5,767 bases of DNA from Pseudomonadota bacterium (GTDB lineage: Bacteria; Pseudomonadota; Alphaproteobacteria; Rhodobacterales; Rhodobacteraceae): positions 1 to 5,767 of the forward strand of contig JAQCLA010000162.1 of NCBI GenBank assembly GCA_027592105.1, given 5' to 3'. Positions 1-5,767 of this stretch are shown here, piece by piece. Under the pieces are notes generated by a model. The model saw only the letters and a program-made list of their open reading frames with translations. It did not search any database and was not told the DNA's origin. How positions within the stretch are numbered: the first letter of the stretch is position 1; each line of letters opens with the position of its first letter. The position numbers and the translations under genes are program-made.

Positions 1-354
1 CGCCACCGCCATCGAGACCACGAAGCCCGGTGTGCAAAAACCGCATTGTGACCCGTGATGATCGACCATCGCCTGTTGCACCGGGTGCAGCGCGCCATCG
101 GGGCCTGCGATCCCTTCGACCGTGCGTACCGCCTGGCCTGCGAGTTGCGGCAAGAACAGGATGCAGGCGTTCAGCGCGCGCGCTGTCCCGTCGGGTGCGG
201 TCACCATCACCGTGCAGGCGCCGCAATCGCCCTCGTTACAGCCTTCCTTGGTGCCGGTGAGCCGCCGTTGCTCGCGCAGCCAGTCAAGCAGCGTCGCGGT
301 CGGGGGCGCATCGACATCCACAGGTTCCCCGTTCAGAAGAAACCGGATCGTCAT
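1..354 (-). CDS. xdhA: Xanthine dehydrogenase small subunit, N-terminal part (partial, cut by left edge)
   Basis: The first 118 codons, starting at the ATG complementary to 352-354 and running off the window with no stop. The visible part is the two [2Fe-2S] domains of the small subunit of bacterial xanthine dehydrogenase, a cytoplasmic molybdo-flavoenzyme that oxidises hypoxanthine and xanthine to urate. Residues 1-75 form the plant-ferredoxin-like domain, with cluster ligands C39, C44 and C47 in TKEGCNEGDCGACTV and C64 further on. From about residue 88 comes the helical second-cluster domain, with C104 and C107 in GSQCGFCTPGF; its other two cysteines would lie beyond the edge. The missing C-terminal part should carry the FAD domain (family total about 460 aa). 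The TGTKEGCNEGDCGACT signature favours XdhA over CoxS-like small subunits, which share both cluster motifs. xdhB and xdhC normally follow, here off the window to the left. The start is supported by a GGCAGG sequence eight bases upstream and by the typical onset MTIRFLLNGE. The gene is divergent from dnaE. Confidence 0.93.
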   Translation of the reverse strand, partial: MTIRFLLNGEPVDVDAPPTATLLDWLREQRRLTGTKEGCNEGDCGACTVMVTAPDGTARALNACILFLPQLAGQAVRTVEGIAGPDGALHPVQQAMVDHHGSQCGFCTPGFVVSMAVA

Positions 355-362
355 GAGATCAG

Positions 363-368
363 CCTGCC
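363..368 (-). promoter_or_regulatory. Possible ribosome binding site of xdhA
   Basis: Read on the minus strand, GGCAGG lies eight bases before the xdhA ATG. It is a moderate Shine-Dalgarno match at a good distance and supports the chosen start. No other ATG in this frame nearby fits the family's N-terminus better. Confidence 0.45.
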
Positions 369-397
369 GCGATACCTGTATTCGGGGGGGTCGTCCG

Positions 398-420
398 GCG
401 CTCGATGCGGCGTAGAGCGC
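398..420. repeat. Inverted repeat 1, six-base arms
   Basis: GCGCTC (398-403) and GAGCGC (415-420) are perfect reverse complements around an 11-base spacer. It lies about 45 bases upstream of the xdhA start, where an operator could sit, but a single match of this length is expected by chance in GC-rich DNA. Confidence 0.35.
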
Positions 421-439
421 GGCCCCAAAGTTGTACGAC

Positions 440-459
440 CACCGCCTAGAAAAGCGGTG
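440..459. repeat. Inverted repeat 2, six-base arms with A-rich spacer
   Basis: CACCGC (440-445) and GCGGTG (454-459) flank the eight-base spacer CTAGAAAA. The AT-rich centre between GC-rich arms is the usual look of a binding site for a dimeric regulator, but no family can be named from it. It could equally form a weak hairpin in a long dnaE leader. Confidence 0.4.
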
Positions 460-472
460 TTGCGCCGATATT

Positions 473-488
473 GCAAGCTTTCGCTTGC
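473..488. repeat. Inverted repeat 3, six-base stem with TTTC loop
   Basis: GCAAGC (473-478) and GCTTGC (483-488) are perfect complements around the four-base loop TTTC. The short loop makes this the best candidate here for a real RNA hairpin in the dnaE leader. There is no T-run after it on either strand, so it is not an intrinsic terminator. Confidence 0.45.
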
Positions 489-500
489 GTCGGGTCGCAT

Positions 501-517
501 GGCGCATCGGCTGCGCC
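501..517. repeat. Inverted repeat 4, six-base stem with five-base loop
   Basis: GGCGCA (501-506) and TGCGCC (512-517) pair around TCGGC. It ends 64 bases before the dnaE ATG. With repeats 2 and 3 it forms a row of three stem-loops separated by 13 and 12 bases. Confidence 0.4.
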
Positions 518-581
518 CGATTTCTGTGCAATCCGCGAGGTTGCGGTTCCATCGCGCGTGGGGCTGGGGTAGCGTGCGGCT

Positions 582-3500
582 ATGGCCGATCCAAAATTCA
601 TTCACCTGCGCTTGCACACGGAATATTCGCTGCTCGAAGGGGCGATGCGGGTGAAAAAGCTGCCCGGTATGGTGGCCGATGCGGGCATGCCCGCCGTCGC
701 CGTGACCGATAGCAACAACATGTTTTGCGCCTTGGAGTTTTCGGAAACTGCCATCAAGGCAGGGGTGCAGCCGATCATCGGCTGCCAGATCGATGTCGAT
801 TACGACCCTGTCCGCCCTGGCGAGCGGCCCGTGCCGCCCGCGGCACTTGTGCTTTTGGCGCAAGACCGCTCGGGCTATGAGAATTTGATGAAGCTGAACT
901 CGGCGCTGTATCTGCGCGGGGATGGCAGCGCGCCGCATGTCACGCTGGATGAGTTGGCCACGCATGGGGCAGGGCTGATTTGTCTGACGGGTGGGCCTGA
1001 TGGGCCCTTGGGCCGCTTGCTGCGCACCGGCAATCACGCCAAGGCCGAGGCGCTTTTGACGCGGCTGGCCGCGATCTATCCCGACAGGCTGTATATCGAA
1101 TTGCAGCGCCACCCGGGCGAGGGCGGTTTGCCCGAGGCCGAGCAAATGACCGAGCGGCCAAGTATCGAATTGGCCTATGCGCGCGATCTGCCGCTGGTGG
1201 CGACCAATGATGTTTATTTCCCGAAAGCCGATATGTTTCAGGCCCATGACGCGCTGATCTGTATCGCGCAGGGTGCCTATGTCGATCAATCTGAGCCGCG
1301 CCGCCGCCTCAGCCCGCAGCATTATTTCAAATCGCCCGAAGAGATGGCGACACTTTTCGCCGATCTGCCCGAGGCGCTGGAAAACACGGTCGAGATCGCG
1401 CGGCGCTGTGCCTATCGCGCGCGCACCCATGCCCCGATCCTGCCGCGCTTTGCCGAGGATGAGGTGGAGGAATTACGCCGTCAGGCCCGCGCGGGGCTTG
1501 CCGCGCGTCTGGCGGTGATCCCCCATGCAGCCTCGGTCGCGGAATATGAGGCACGCCTTGATTTCGAACTGGGCATTATCGAGGGGATGGGGTTTCCCGG
1601 TTACTTCCTCATCGTGGCCGATTTCATCAAATGGGCCAAGGATGCGGGTATTCCCGTGGGTCCGGGTCGTGGATCGGGGGCGGGTAGCCTTGTGGCCTAT
1701 GCGCTGACGATCACCGACCTTGATCCGCTGCGCTATTCGCTGCTGTTCGAGCGATTCCTCAACCCCGAGCGTGTGTCGATGCCCGATTTCGACATCGATT
1801 TCTGCATGGACCGCCGCGAAGAGGTGATCCGCTATGTGCAGGAGAAATACGGCCGCGACCGGGTGGGCCAGATCATCACCTTCGGCGCGCTTTTGTCCAA
1901 GGCCGCCGTGCGCGATGTGGGCCGCGTGCTGCAAATGCCCTTTGGTCAGGTGGATCGGCTGTCGAAAATGATCCCCGTCGAAGGGGTCAAGCCCGTCTCG
2001 ATCACGCAGGCCGTGACGCAAGAAGAGCGCATCCGCGAAGAAATGCGCGAAACCGAGCAAGACCGCCGCGAGGGGCGCACCAACCCCGTGCGTCGCCTGT
2101 TCGATTATGCCGAAAAGGTCGAGGGGCTTTTGCGCAATGCCTCGACCCATGCGGCGGGTGTGGTGATCGCCGACCGGCCGCTTGACGCGCTGGTGCCGAT
2201 CTACCGCGATCCGCGCTCGGATATGCCGGCCACGCAGTTCAACATGAAATGGGTCGAACCCGCCGGTCTGGTCAAATTCGACTTTCTTGGCCTCAAGACA
2301 CTGACCGTGGTGCAAAACGCCATCGCCTTGATCCATGCCAGCGGTCGCCAACTGCATGAAGGCCCCGATGGTGCGCACCTTTATGCGCCTGCGCCGGGGG
2401 CCGAGAACCAGATCAACGCCATCCCGCTCGATGATCCCAAGACCTATGCGCTTTATGCCTCCGCCAAGACGGTTGCGGTGTTCCAAGTGGAAAGCTCGGG
2501 CATGATGGATGCGCTCAGGCGCATGAAGCCCACCTGTATCGAGGATATCGTGGCGCTGGTGGCGCTTTACCGCCCCGGCCCAATGGAAAACATCCCCGCC
2601 TATTGCGAGGTCAAGAACGGCCTGCGGCCGCTGGAATCGATCCACCCCTCGATCGACCATATCTTGCAAGAAACCCAAGGCATCATCGTTTACCAAGAAC
2701 AGGTGATGGAAATCGCGCAGGTCATGGCGGGCTATTCGCTTGGCGGTGCCGACCTTTTGCGCCGCGCCATGGGCAAGAAGATCGCCGAGGAGATGGCTAA
2801 GGAACGCCCCAAATTCATCGAAGGGGCGACCGCCAACGGCGTGAGCCAGCAAAAGGCAGGCGAGGTGTTCGACCTGCTCGAGAAATTCGCCAATTACGGC
2901 TTCAACAAATCCCATGCCGCGGCCTATGCGGTGGTCAGCTACCAAACCGCATGGCTCAAGGCCAATCACCCGGTCGAGTTCATGGCAGCCGTTATGAATT
3001 GCGATATCCACCTGACCGAGAAACTCGCGATTTACCGCCAAGAGGTGGCAAGGCTGGGTATCGAGGTTGTGCCACCATGCGTCAATCGTGCGGCCGCGAG
3101 CTTTACGGTTGCCGAGGGCAAGATCCTTTATGCGCTGGGCGCGCTCAAGAATGTGGGCGTCGATGCCATGCGCCTGATCGTCGAGGCGCGGGGGGATAAG
3201 CCCTTCCGCTCGCTGTTCGATTTCGCCCGCCGGGTCGATTTGAAACGTGTGGGCAAACGTTCGCTGGAAATGCTGGCGCGTGCAGGCGCGTTTGATGCGC
3301 TTGATCGCAACCGCGCAAGGGTCTTTGCCGGGCTTGATGCGCTGGTGGCCTATTCGGCCGCGATCCATGATGCGGCCGCCTCCGATCAGGTTTCGCTTTT
3401 CGGCGAAGCAGGCGATGACCTGCCCGAGCCGCGCCTGCCCGACACCGAGGATTGGCTGCCCGCCGCGCGGCTTGCCTCCGAGCATGCGGCAGTGGGCTTT

Positions 3501-4100
3501 TACCTCTCGGGTCATCCGCTGGATGATTACCTGCCCGCGCTGGCGCGCAAGGGTGTGCTGACACTGTCTGATGTGATGGCCAAGGTGCAAGGCGGGGCCT
3601 TTGTGGCGCGCATGGCGGGGGCGGTCTCCTCGCGCCAAGAGCGGAAATCGCAAAAGGGCAATCGCTTTGCCTTCGTGGCGCTCTCCGATCCGACGGGGCT
3701 TTACGAGGTGACGATGTTCTCCGATGTGCTCGATGTCGCGCGGCCCCATCTCGAGACGGGGATGAATATCCTGCTGCAGGTCGAGGCGACATTCGAGGCC
3801 GATCAGCTCAAACTGCTCTGCCGGGGCGTGCAGCCGCTTGATGCCGCTGTCGCGAGTGCCTCCACGGGCCTACGTGTCTTTGTCGATGGTGCGGCCGGGA
3901 TCGCCTCGGTACAATCGCTGCTCGCGCGGATGGCCAGTGACGCGGCACGCGCTGTGCGTGGGCCGATCCATCTGTGCCTGATGGCCCCCGATCTGCCCGG
4001 CGAGGTCGAGCTTGTCTTGGGCGATGATTTTCCCGTCTCGCCACAGATCAAAGGCGCGCTGCGTGCCATGGACGGGGTCGTGACAGTCGAAGAGGTCTAA
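582..4100 (+). CDS. dnaE: DNA polymerase III alpha subunit (replicative, DnaE1 type)
   Basis: The catalytic subunit of the replicative polymerase: 5'-3' DNA synthesis at the fork in the Pol III holoenzyme. At 1172 aa it is full length (E. coli DnaE is 1160). PHP domain about 1-275; palm and thumb about 280-570, with PGRGSGAGSLVAYA (361-374), catalytic D404 and D406 in PDFDIDF and the third aspartate D567 in VKFDFLG; fingers about 570-830, with YRPGPMENIPAY (663-674) and FNKSHAAAYAVVSYQ (774-788); helix-hairpin-helix near 850-905; beta-clamp motif QVSLF (936-940); OB fold about 1003-1085; a C-terminal domain, expected to bind tau, to 1172. The PHP metal site is degenerate (HLRLH with R10, TDS with S44), as in E. 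coli, so proofreading should come from a separate DnaQ. Length, N-terminus and the clamp motif argue against the error-prone DnaE2/ImuC. The start at 582 gives the family onset (FIHLRLHTEYSLLEGA). GGGG at 566-569 is a poor, distant ribosome site. The MFS gene follows 41 bases after the TAA. Confidence 0.97.
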   Translation: MADPKFIHLRLHTEYSLLEGAMRVKKLPGMVADAGMPAVAVTDSNNMFCALEFSETAIKAGVQPIIGCQIDVDYDPVRPGERPVPPAALVLLAQDRSGYENLMKLNSALYLRGDGSAPHVTLDELATHGAGLICLTGGPDGPLGRLLRTGNHAKAEALLTRLAAIYPDRLYIELQRHPGEGGLPEAEQMTERPSIELAYARDLPLVATNDVYFPKADMFQAHDALICIAQGAYVDQSEPRRRLSPQHYFKSPEEMATLFADLPEALENTVEIARRCAYRARTHAPILPRFAEDEVEELRRQARAGLAARLAVIPHAASVAEYEARLDFELGIIEGMGFPGYFLIVADFIKWAKDAGIPVGPGRGSGAGSLVAYALTITDLDPLRYSLLFERFLNPERVSMPDFDIDFCMDRREEVIRYVQEKYGRDRVGQIITFGALLSKAAVRDVGRVLQMPFGQVDRLSKMIPVEGVKPVSITQAVTQEERIREEMRETEQDRREGRTNPVRRLFDYAEKVEGLLRNASTHAAGVVIADRPLDALVPIYRDPRSDMPATQFNMKWVEPAGLVKFDFLGLKTLTVVQNAIALIHASGRQLHEGPDGAHLYAPAPGAENQINAIPLDDPKTYALYASAKTVAVFQVESSGMMDALRRMKPTCIEDIVALVALYRPGPMENIPAYCEVKNGLRPLESIHPSIDHILQETQGIIVYQEQVMEIAQVMAGYSLGGADLLRRAMGKKIAEEMAKERPKFIEGATANGVSQQKAGEVFDLLEKFANYGFNKSHAAAYAVVSYQTAWLKANHPVEFMAAVMNCDIHLTEKLAIYRQEVARLGIEVVPPCVNRAAASFTVAEGKILYALGALKNVGVDAMRLIVEARGDKPFRSLFDFARRVDLKRVGKRSLEMLARAGAFDALDRNRARVFAGLDALVAYSAAIHDAAASDQVSLFGEAGDDLPEPRLPDTEDWLPAARLASEHAAVGFYLSGHPLDDYLPALARKGVLTLSDVMAKVQGGAFVARMAGAVSSRQERKSQKGNRFAFVALSDPTGLYEVTMFSDVLDVARPHLETGMNILLQVEATFEADQLKLLCRGVQPLDAAVASASTGLRVFVDGAAGIASVQSLLARMASDAARAVRGPIHLCLMAPDLPGEVELVLGDDFPVSPQIKGALRAMDGVVTVEEV

Positions 4101-4141
4101 TCCCCCTTCCCAAGGTCGCGCGCCAAGCCTAGCCTCGCGCC

Positions 4142-5371
4142 ATGAGCGCCACCACCACCGCCCCTTTGCTTGACAGCCGCGCGTCTTGGATGCGGCTTGG
4201 CCTGTCGTTGTTGATCTCGCTGATCGGCAATGTCGGCATGTGGTCAATCATCGTCATCATGCCCGCGATGCAGGCCGAGTTCGGCGTCGACCGGGCCGAT
4301 GCGGCAATCCCCTATACGCTGACGATGATTGGCTTTGCGGCCGGCAATTTCGTGATCGGGCGCGCGGTGGATCGCTTTGGCGTGGCGCGGGCCTTGGCCG
4401 CATCGGCGCTCTTGATGGCGGCGGGCTTTGCTGCGGCGGCGCTTGCCCCCAACATCGCCACGCTTTCGGCGCTGCAACTGCTGATCGGCTTTGGCACCGC
4501 GACCAGCTTCGGGCCGCTCATCGCCGATGTCAGCCAATGGTTCTTCAAGCGGCGCGGCATCGCGGTCGCGATGATCGCATCGGGCAATTACCTCTCGGGT
4601 GCGATCTGGCCCTTGATCTTGGCCGATATCCTTGCCGGTCCCGGCTGGCGGACCGCCTATTTGGTGATTGCCGCAAGCGCCCTTTTCATCATGCTGCCCG
4701 CCACATGGCTGTTGCGCCGCCCGCTGCCCGCCGGCGCGATGGAGGCCGCCGACACCGCCGCCGCCGCCCGCGCGCGCGACAGCGGGCTTGGCACCCGCGC
4801 CCTCACTTGGCTTTTGGCGGCAGCTGGGATCGGCTGCTGCGTGGCCATGTCCATGCCGCAGGTCCATATCGTCGCCTATTGCGCGGATCTGGGCTATGGC
4901 CCTGCGGTCGGTGCAGAAATGCTCAGCCTGATGCTGATGGGCGGTGTCGCCTCACGGCTGATCTCGGGGCTGTTGGCCGACCGGCTGGGCGGGGTGATGA
5001 CGCTTCTGATCGGCTCCACCCTGCAAATGCTGGCCTTGATGCTCTATCTGCCCAGCACCGGGCTGACCTCGCTCTATCTTGTCTCGCTGATCTTCGGGCT
5101 CAGCCAAGGGGGCATCGTGCCTGCCTATGCGATCATCGTGCGCGAATACCTGCCCGCCCGCGAGGCAGGGGCAAAGGTGGGTTTCGTTATCATGGCCACG
5201 ATTCTCGGCATGGCGCTTGGCGGCTGGCTGTCGGGGCTGATCTACGACCTCACTGGCTCCTACCGCTGGGCCTTTATCAATGGCATCGGCTTCAATGCGC
5301 TGAATGTGGCGATCATGCTCTACATCATCGCAAGATCACGCCCACGCAGACCCGCGGCATTGCCTGCCTGA
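4142..5371 (+). CDS. Major facilitator superfamily transporter, substrate unknown
   Basis: A 409-aa inner-membrane secondary transporter. Hydrophobic stretches fit the standard 12 helices at roughly 17-40, 54-74, 81-101, 104-128, 140-162, 168-190, then 219-240, 255-277, 284-303, 306-330, 341-366 and 374-397. The Ala/Arg-rich linker 191-218 is the central cytoplasmic loop between the six-helix halves. MFS motif A is clear in loop 2-3 (GRAVDRFGVARA, 73-84), with its second-half echo GLLADRLGG (276-284). WFFKRRGIAVAMIASG (133-148) after helix 4 resembles monocarboxylate and oxalate/formate (OFA-like) porters, so an organic anion is a reasonable but unproven guess. A drug exporter is not excluded. 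Positive residues (RSRPRRP, 398-404) close the protein on the cytoplasmic side. No Shine-Dalgarno is visible before the ATG at 4142 (AGCCTCGCGCC precedes it), yet the N-terminus is sensible: about 16 polar residues, then helix 1. The 41-base gap to dnaE, with no terminator seen, allows co-transcription. The gene converges on slyX. Confidence 0.9.
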   Translation: MSATTTAPLLDSRASWMRLGLSLLISLIGNVGMWSIIVIMPAMQAEFGVDRADAAIPYTLTMIGFAAGNFVIGRAVDRFGVARALAASALLMAAGFAAAALAPNIATLSALQLLIGFGTATSFGPLIADVSQWFFKRRGIAVAMIASGNYLSGAIWPLILADILAGPGWRTAYLVIAASALFIMLPATWLLRRPLPAGAMEAADTAAAARARDSGLGTRALTWLLAAAGIGCCVAMSMPQVHIVAYCADLGYGPAVGAEMLSLMLMGGVASRLISGLLADRLGGVMTLLIGSTLQMLALMLYLPSTGLTSLYLVSLIFGLSQGGIVPAYAIIVREYLPAREAGAKVGFVIMATILGMALGGWLSGLIYDLTGSYRWAFINGIGFNALNVAIMLYIIARSRPRRPAALPA

Positions 5372-5424
5372 CCCGCATTCAGGTGAACGCCCCCCATCTT
5401 TGCTTCCCAAATACTCCGGGGGGA

Positions 5425-5439
5425 ACGGCCAAGGGCCGT
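5425..5439. repeat. Perfect hairpin, six-base stem, three-base loop
   Basis: ACGGCC (5425-5430) pairs with GGCCGT (5434-5439) around AAG. It lies directly against the next hairpin with no base between them. Neither strand has a T-run behind it. Confidence 0.6.
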
Positions 5440-5458
5440 CGGGGGGCAGAGCCCCCCG
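5440..5458 (+). terminator. Strong GC hairpin downstream of the MFS gene, no T-run
   Basis: CGGGGGGC (5440-5447) pairs perfectly with GCCCCCCG (5451-5458) around the triloop AGA: eight GC pairs. On the plus strand it is followed by TAAACTC, not a T-run, so it is not a classical intrinsic terminator. It could protect the 3' end of the MFS transcript or act with Rho. The assignment as the end of the MFS transcript is inference from position. Confidence 0.45.
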
Positions 5459-5465
5459 TAAACTC

Positions 5466-5488
5466 AAGAAACGGGGCAGTGCACCCCG
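5466..5488 (-). terminator. Intrinsic terminator of slyX
   Basis: On the minus strand, CGGGG (5488-5484) and CCCCG (5476-5472) pair around a seven-base loop, and TTTCTT (5471-5466) follows at once, with a further TTT at 5462-5460. The hairpin begins six bases after the slyX stop codon. A GC stem followed directly by a T-rich tract at this place fits a Rho-independent terminator. On the plus strand the T-run is absent, so it should work mainly for slyX. Confidence 0.65.
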
Positions 5489-5494
5489 CCTTGT

Positions 5495-5698
5495 TCACCA
5501 ATGCGGCGGCTTTTGATCGGCCAAGGGCACGCTGCCCCCTGCCGCATATTCACGCTCTGCCTCGCGTGCCATGATCATCTCGACGCGGCGGGTCAGCCGG
5601 GCGATCTCGCTGTCTTGGCGCGCAACGACCTCCGACAGATCATCGACCATCCGCGCCAAATGGGCGATGCGTTCTTCATAGGCGGTCATATCGGTCAT
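5495..5698 (-). CDS. slyX: SlyX family protein
   Basis: A small acidic protein of 67 aa that matches the SlyX family in length (E. coli SlyX is 72 aa) and layout. Residues about 5-50 form one amphipathic coiled coil (EERIAHLARMVDDLSEVV, then RQDSEIARLTRRVEMI). A short variable tail ends in PPHW, corresponding to the conserved PPHY/PPHW end of the family. No signal peptide or membrane segment is present, so it should be cytoplasmic. The biochemical role of SlyX is not established; the name comes from its position beside slyD in E. coli. GAGG (5706-5703) lies four bases before the ATG at 5698, slightly close but usable. A second ATG three codons later would leave the site 13 bases away, so the first is preferred. 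A terminator follows the stop within ten bases. The gene converges on the MFS gene and probably continues a minus-strand unit that starts beyond the right edge. Confidence 0.9.
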   Translation of the reverse strand: MTDMTAYEERIAHLARMVDDLSEVVARQDSEIARLTRRVEMIMAREAEREYAAGGSVPLADQKPPHW

Positions 5699-5702
5699 CT
5701 GG

Positions 5703-5706
5703 CCTC
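5703..5706 (-). promoter_or_regulatory. Ribosome binding site of slyX
   Basis: GAGG on the minus strand, within AGTGAGG, four bases before the ATG complementary to 5696-5698. It decides in favour of the first of two nearby in-frame ATGs. Confidence 0.55.
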
Positions 5707-5740
5707 ACTTTGCCGCCATCGCGGCGCTTCGGTCTTTCTT

Positions 5741-5767
5741 CTACAGCTTGCCCGCGTCGCGCACACC
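5741..5767 (-). CDS. Possible C-terminal tail of the gene upstream of slyX (partial)
   Basis: Entering from the right edge on the minus strand, one frame reads GVRDAGKL and stops at TAG (complement of 5741-5743). Seven of its eight sense codons end in G or C, as in the real genes of this window, which makes it the most coding-like of the three frames. Another frame ends in a TGA overlapping the slyX start as ATGA, but its codons look less typical. If the first reading is right, 42 bases separate this gene from slyX and the two may be co-transcribed. Eight residues are too few to name a product. Confidence 0.35.
   Translation of the reverse strand, partial: GVRDAGKL

Larger units (their letters stand above)
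355..581. other. Divergent intergenic region between xdhA and dnaE
   Basis: These 227 bases separate two genes read in opposite directions, so both promoters should lie here or, for dnaE, at its edge. I looked for -35/-10 pairs on both strands and found none I would defend. On the minus strand TTGCAA (476-471) followed 17 bases later by TTTTCT is the nearest thing, with a poor -10. A run of seven G (384-390) lies about 30 bases before the xdhA start. Four short perfect inverted repeats (398-420, 440-459, 473-488, 501-517) sit in the middle of the region and are listed separately. No small ORF here looks coding. The reading frames that cross the region are shadows of dnaE or xdhA. Confidence 0.6.
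5390..5458. repeat. GC-rich palindromic intergenic element, possible dispersed repeat
   Basis: Four homopolymer hexamers lie in the order C6 (5390-5395), G6 (5418-5423), G6 (5441-5446), C6 (5452-5457). The first two flank an AT-richer core reading TTTGCTTCCCAAATACTCC (5399-5417); the last two form a tight hairpin. From memory, a core of this type followed by a G-run and a GGGGCAGAGCCCC-like hairpin recurs after genes in Rhodobacterales genomes. I could not check this, and only one copy lies in the window. It starts 18 bases after the MFS stop and contains no ORF. The alternative is a plain run of terminator-like hairpins. Confidence 0.55.

Noticed and set aside
355..581. Sigma-70-type promoters for xdhA and dnaE
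   Set aside because: Candidate hexamers were weak on both strands, at best three of six at -10 with acceptable spacing. Reporting a position would be guesswork.
55..654. Plus-strand open frame of 199 codons at the left end
   Set aside because: It is antisense to xdhA, whose minus-strand frame has both iron-sulfur motifs, and then crosses non-coding DNA into dnaE out of frame.
351..1430. Minus-strand open frame of 359 codons over the 5' part of dnaE and the intergenic region
   Set aside because: It is antisense to the dnaE PHP domain and runs into the xdhA start. Its composition is that of a shadow frame and no family features are visible.
1473..3749. Minus-strand open frame of 758 codons inside dnaE
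   Set aside because: It lies fully antisense to dnaE, whose frame carries catalytic and structural motifs from end to end. The antisense translation is rich in His, Arg and Gly with no recognisable domain, as expected for the mirror of a GC-rich gene.
582..4100. Error-prone polymerase DnaE2 (ImuC) as identity of the large gene
   Set aside because: The length of 1172 aa, the N-terminus FIHLRLHTEYSLLEGA, the internal QVSLF clamp motif and the long C-terminal region fit the replicative DnaE1. No imuA or imuB lies next to it.
4742..4792. GCC/CGC-rich simple sequence in the MFS gene
   Set aside because: It encodes the Ala/Arg-rich central loop of the transporter. Low complexity there is common in GC-rich genomes and it is not a separate repeat element.
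4186..5574. Plus-strand open frame of 462 codons overlapping the MFS gene and the intergenic hairpins
   Set aside because: It is out of frame with the MFS gene, which has 12 hydrophobic segments and motif A. The alternative protein is Arg/Gly/His-rich, lacks any domain, and reads through the hairpins and antisense to slyX.

Overview
The window looks like ordinary chromosome of a GC-rich alphaproteobacterium, most probably Rhodobacterales (Rhodobacter, Paracoccus or Roseobacter relatives). This rests on three things: strong G/C preference at third codon positions, an XdhA N-terminus that closely resembles what I remember of Rhodobacter capsulatus XdhA, and a GC-rich intergenic element of a kind I recall from that group. 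No database was searched, so the taxonomic call is inference.

Layout, left to right. Positions 354-1 (minus strand) hold the 5' part of xdhA, the iron-sulfur/FAD subunit of bacterial xanthine dehydrogenase, cut by the left edge. A 227-base divergent intergenic region (355-581) follows and contains four short inverted repeats but no promoter I can place. Positions 582-4100 (plus strand) encode a full-length replicative DNA polymerase III alpha subunit (DnaE1 type, 1172 aa) with the three catalytic aspartates, a degenerate PHP site and an internal beta-clamp motif. After 41 bases comes a 12-helix major facilitator superfamily transporter (4142-5371, plus). It converges on slyX (5698-5495, minus), a 67-aa coiled-coil protein. 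The 123 bases between the two stop codons are packed with GC-rich hairpins, one of which makes a convincing slyX terminator. At the right edge, eight codons and a stop on the minus strand may be the tail of the gene upstream of slyX.

The genes do not form one pathway: purine catabolism (xdhA), chromosome replication (dnaE), transport of an unknown small molecule (MFS) and a protein of unknown function (slyX) sit side by side. dnaE and the MFS gene could share a transcript. xdhA and dnaE are divergent and must be driven from the same short intergenic region.

I see no phage, insertion sequence, CRISPR, tRNA, rRNA or defence system, and no evidence for a new biological system. The points most worth checking are the hairpin-rich element between the MFS gene and slyX, which may be a dispersed repeat family, and the cluster of inverted repeats between xdhA and dnaE.
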